Of a DNA stretch of 64,000 bases, positions 62,352-64,000 are shown piece after piece; within the stretch, counting starts at the first letter, position 1, and every line of letters starts with the position of its first letter. Both the position numbers and the translations under genes were made by a program. Source of the DNA: Mycobacterium gordonae (GTDB lineage: Bacteria > Actinomycetota > Actinomycetes > Mycobacteriales > Mycobacteriaceae). The notes under the pieces are model-generated. The model was given only the letters and a program-made list of their open reading frames with translations. It did not search any database and was not told where the DNA came from. Location of the stretch: positions 4,744,739-4,808,738 of the forward strand of contig NZ_CP070973.1 in assembly GCF_017086405.1 (NCBI RefSeq), read 5' to 3'.

Positions 62352-63851
62352 GTGGTTGGCGCTTCTGAGTTCGCTGCCGGGGTCGATTCCGGCTCCCGTG
62401 ACCGGCGCTTGCCCACGTTAACCGACCTGCTCTACCAGCTGGCGACCAGGAAGGTTACCGCTGCCGAACTGGTCCGGCGTTCGCTGCATGGAATCGATGT
62501 GAGCCAGTCCACATTGAACGCGTTCCGGGTGGTGCTCACCGAGTCGGCCCTGGCCGATGCGGACGCCGCCGACCGCCGCCGCGCCGCCGGCGATACGGCC
62601 CCATTGCTGGGCATCCCGATCGCGGTGAAGGATGACGTCGACGTTGCTGGGGTGCCCACCGCGTACGGCACCAACGGATACGTTCCGCCCGCCACAGCGG
62701 ACAGCGAGGTGGTGCGGCGCCTCAAAGCCGCCGGCGCCGTGATCGTCGGCAAGACCAACACCTGCGAGCTGGGCCAATGGCCATTCACCAGCGGGCCAGG
62801 CTTCGGACACACCCGCAACCCCTGGTCGCGCCGGCACACTCCGGGTGGATCGTCGGGCGGCAGCGCAGCCGCCGTGGCCGCCGGGCTAGTGACCGCGGCG
62901 ATCGGCTCCGACGGTGCCGGCAGCGTCCGCATCCCGGCCGCATGGACGCATCTGGTGGGTATCAAACCGCAACGCGGTCGCATCTCCACCTGGCCGGAGC
63001 CCGAAGCGTTCAACGGCATCACCGTCCACGGCGTCCTGGCCCGTACCGTCGCCGACGCGGCACTGGTCCTGGATGCGGCGTCCGGCAACGTCGAGGGCGA
63101 CCTGCACAAGCCTCCGCCGCTCACGGCGTCGGACTACGTCGGCATCGCGCCCGGTCCGCTGAAGATCGCCCTGTCAACCGGCATCCCGTACACCTTCTTC
63201 CGCGCCAAGCTGCATCCCGAGATCGCCGCCGCCATCCAGAAGGTGGGTGAGCAACTCGAACTGCTCGGCCACACGGTCGTCAAGGGCAACCCGGATTACG
63301 GTGTGCGGCTGTCGTGGGATTTTCTGGCGCGATCGATGGCCGGGCTGTGGGGGTGGGGAGAACGGCTAGGTGAGAACGTCGACTGGGACCCTCGCACCCT
63401 GTCCAACATGCGAACCGGTCACATGTTGTCGCAGGCAACCCTGCGCACCGCGCGCCGCCACGAGGCCGCCGCCCAACGTCGCGTCGGATCGATCTTCAAC
63501 ATCGTCGACGTCGTGGTGGCACCAACCACCGCGCAGCCGCCGCCACAGGCTCGGGCTTTCGACCGGTTGAGCGGTGTTGCCACCGACCGTGCCGTCATCG
63601 CCGCCTGCCCGTACGCGTGGCCGTGGAACGTTTTGGGCTGGCCGTCGATCAACGTGCCGGCGGGTTTCACCGCCGACGGACTGCCCATCGGCGTGCAGCT
63701 GATGGGCCCGGCCAACAGTGAAGGCATCTTGATCTCACTGGCCGCCGAGCTGGAGGCGTTCAGCGGCTGGGCGTCCAAACAGCCCAAGGTCTGGTGGAAT
63801 ACCGGCAACAGCACTCCCCCACTGCACAGCGTGCCGCAGCCACGACGCTGA
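62352..63851 (+). CDS. amiA2: Amidase (amidase signature family)
   Basis: 499 residues from GTG 62352, divergent from recO with 61 bp between. Ser-Ser-Lys triad: Lys in IPIAVKDDVDVAG, cis-Ser and nucleophile in PGGSSGGSAAAVAAGL and GSDGAGSVRIPA. Hydrolyses carboxylic amides to acid and ammonia; natural substrate unknown. Position equals amiA2 (Rv2363). Confidence 0.92.
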   Translation: MVGASEFAAGVDSGSRDRRLPTLTDLLYQLATRKVTAAELVRRSLHGIDVSQSTLNAFRVVLTESALADADAADRRRAAGDTAPLLGIPIAVKDDVDVAGVPTAYGTNGYVPPATADSEVVRRLKAAGAVIVGKTNTCELGQWPFTSGPGFGHTRNPWSRRHTPGGSSGGSAAAVAAGLVTAAIGSDGAGSVRIPAAWTHLVGIKPQRGRISTWPEPEAFNGITVHGVLARTVADAALVLDAASGNVEGDLHKPPPLTASDYVGIAPGPLKIALSTGIPYTFFRAKLHPEIAAAIQKVGEQLELLGHTVVKGNPDYGVRLSWDFLARSMAGLWGWGERLGENVDWDPRTLSNMRTGHMLSQATLRTARRHEAAAQRRVGSIFNIVDVVVAPTTAQPPPQARAFDRLSGVATDRAVIAACPYAWPWNVLGWPSINVPAGFTADGLPIGVQLMGPANSEGILISLAAELEAFSGWASKQPKVWWNTGNSTPPLHSVPQPRR

Positions 63852-64000
63852 AACCGCCGATACCGCATCGGGTTTGGATTGCACCACGCACTCCGCGGGA
63901 TCGTTGACCGCTCCGCGTGGGGCGACGACATCCGTCCCGACTATCGCCGCCTCGCCGATGTCTTTCACCAACTGGGAGAATCCATTCCGGTGGCAGCCTG
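63852..64000. other. Window end, no gene assignable
   Basis: 149 bp after the amidase. Frames on both strands stay open (GIVDRSAWGDDIRPDYRRLADVF on plus; LVKDIGEAAIVGTDVVAP on minus) with similar codon bias, so I cannot choose. The era gene that follows in M. tuberculosis is not recognisable here. Confidence 0.4.

Noticed and set aside
63735..63971. Minus-strand ORF overlapping the amidase end as a possible era gene
   Set aside because: It shows no GTPase or KH-domain motif, overlaps the amidase and is matched by an equally plausible plus-strand frame.

Overview
The window is a high-GC actinobacterial chromosome segment from a Mycobacterium, most likely a slow-growing non-tuberculous species. 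Diagnostic features are a full YrbE/Mce operon, an antigen 85 homologue, PPE and PPE-MPTR genes, paired Esx (WXG100) genes and a Tat-exported phospholipase C. Gene order, recognised from memory, follows M. tuberculosis Rv2323c to Rv2363, with extra blocks inserted. No insertion sequence, prophage, CRISPR array or rRNA gene was seen.

Layout. 1-4.9 kb: partial arginine-deiminase-like hydrolase divergent from an Lrp/AsnC regulator, then an ECF-type transporter (T component plus fused membrane/double-ATPase protein) divergent from a MarR regulator. 4.9-12.5 kb: an FHA-ABC exporter-like protein whose FHA and ATPase motifs are degenerate, two small secreted paralogues, an acyl-CoA dehydrogenase/oxidase and a NarK transporter. 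12.7-19.8 kb: LppP lipoprotein, a fused nitrate reductase/diflavin reductase broken by one frameshift, a small gene carrying a copy of part of that reductase, and malic enzyme. 19.8-30.7 kb: a complete minus-strand mce operon (yrbEAB, mceABCDEF, two Mce-associated proteins, a CAP-like exported protein). 30.9-37.9 kb: a sulfur/cysteine island. 38-45.5 kb: ANTAR protein, tRNA-Asn, dnaG, dgt, an antigen 85 paralogue and a TPM-domain protein. 45.6-57.7 kb: ESX-related cluster (EsxO/EsxP pair, Rv2348c-like, plc, GAP-family membrane protein, PPE38-type gene, second Esx pair with one decayed member, second PPE38-type gene, two PPE-MPTR genes). 57.8-64 kb: housekeeping block glyS, smtB-zur, Rv2360c-like, decaprenyl diphosphate synthase, recO, amidase.

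The most interesting system is the cysteine island. A Family 2A encapsulin shell gene and a SufS-type cysteine desulfurase with a long disordered N-terminal cargo extension run leftward. Rightward, from the same intergenic region, a leaderless 25-codon ORF ending in a polycysteine tract precedes a thioester-domain-like protein, cysK, cysE, a membrane thioredoxin and a DUF4395 protein. The polycysteine codons can base-pair with the Shine-Dalgarno region of the next gene (14 of 15 positions counting one G-U), which fits the cysteine-responsive attenuator mechanism known for mycobacterial polycysteine short ORFs. I infer that cysteine synthesis, encapsulated cysteine desulfuration and thiol redox proteins are co-located here because they act in one sulfur economy.
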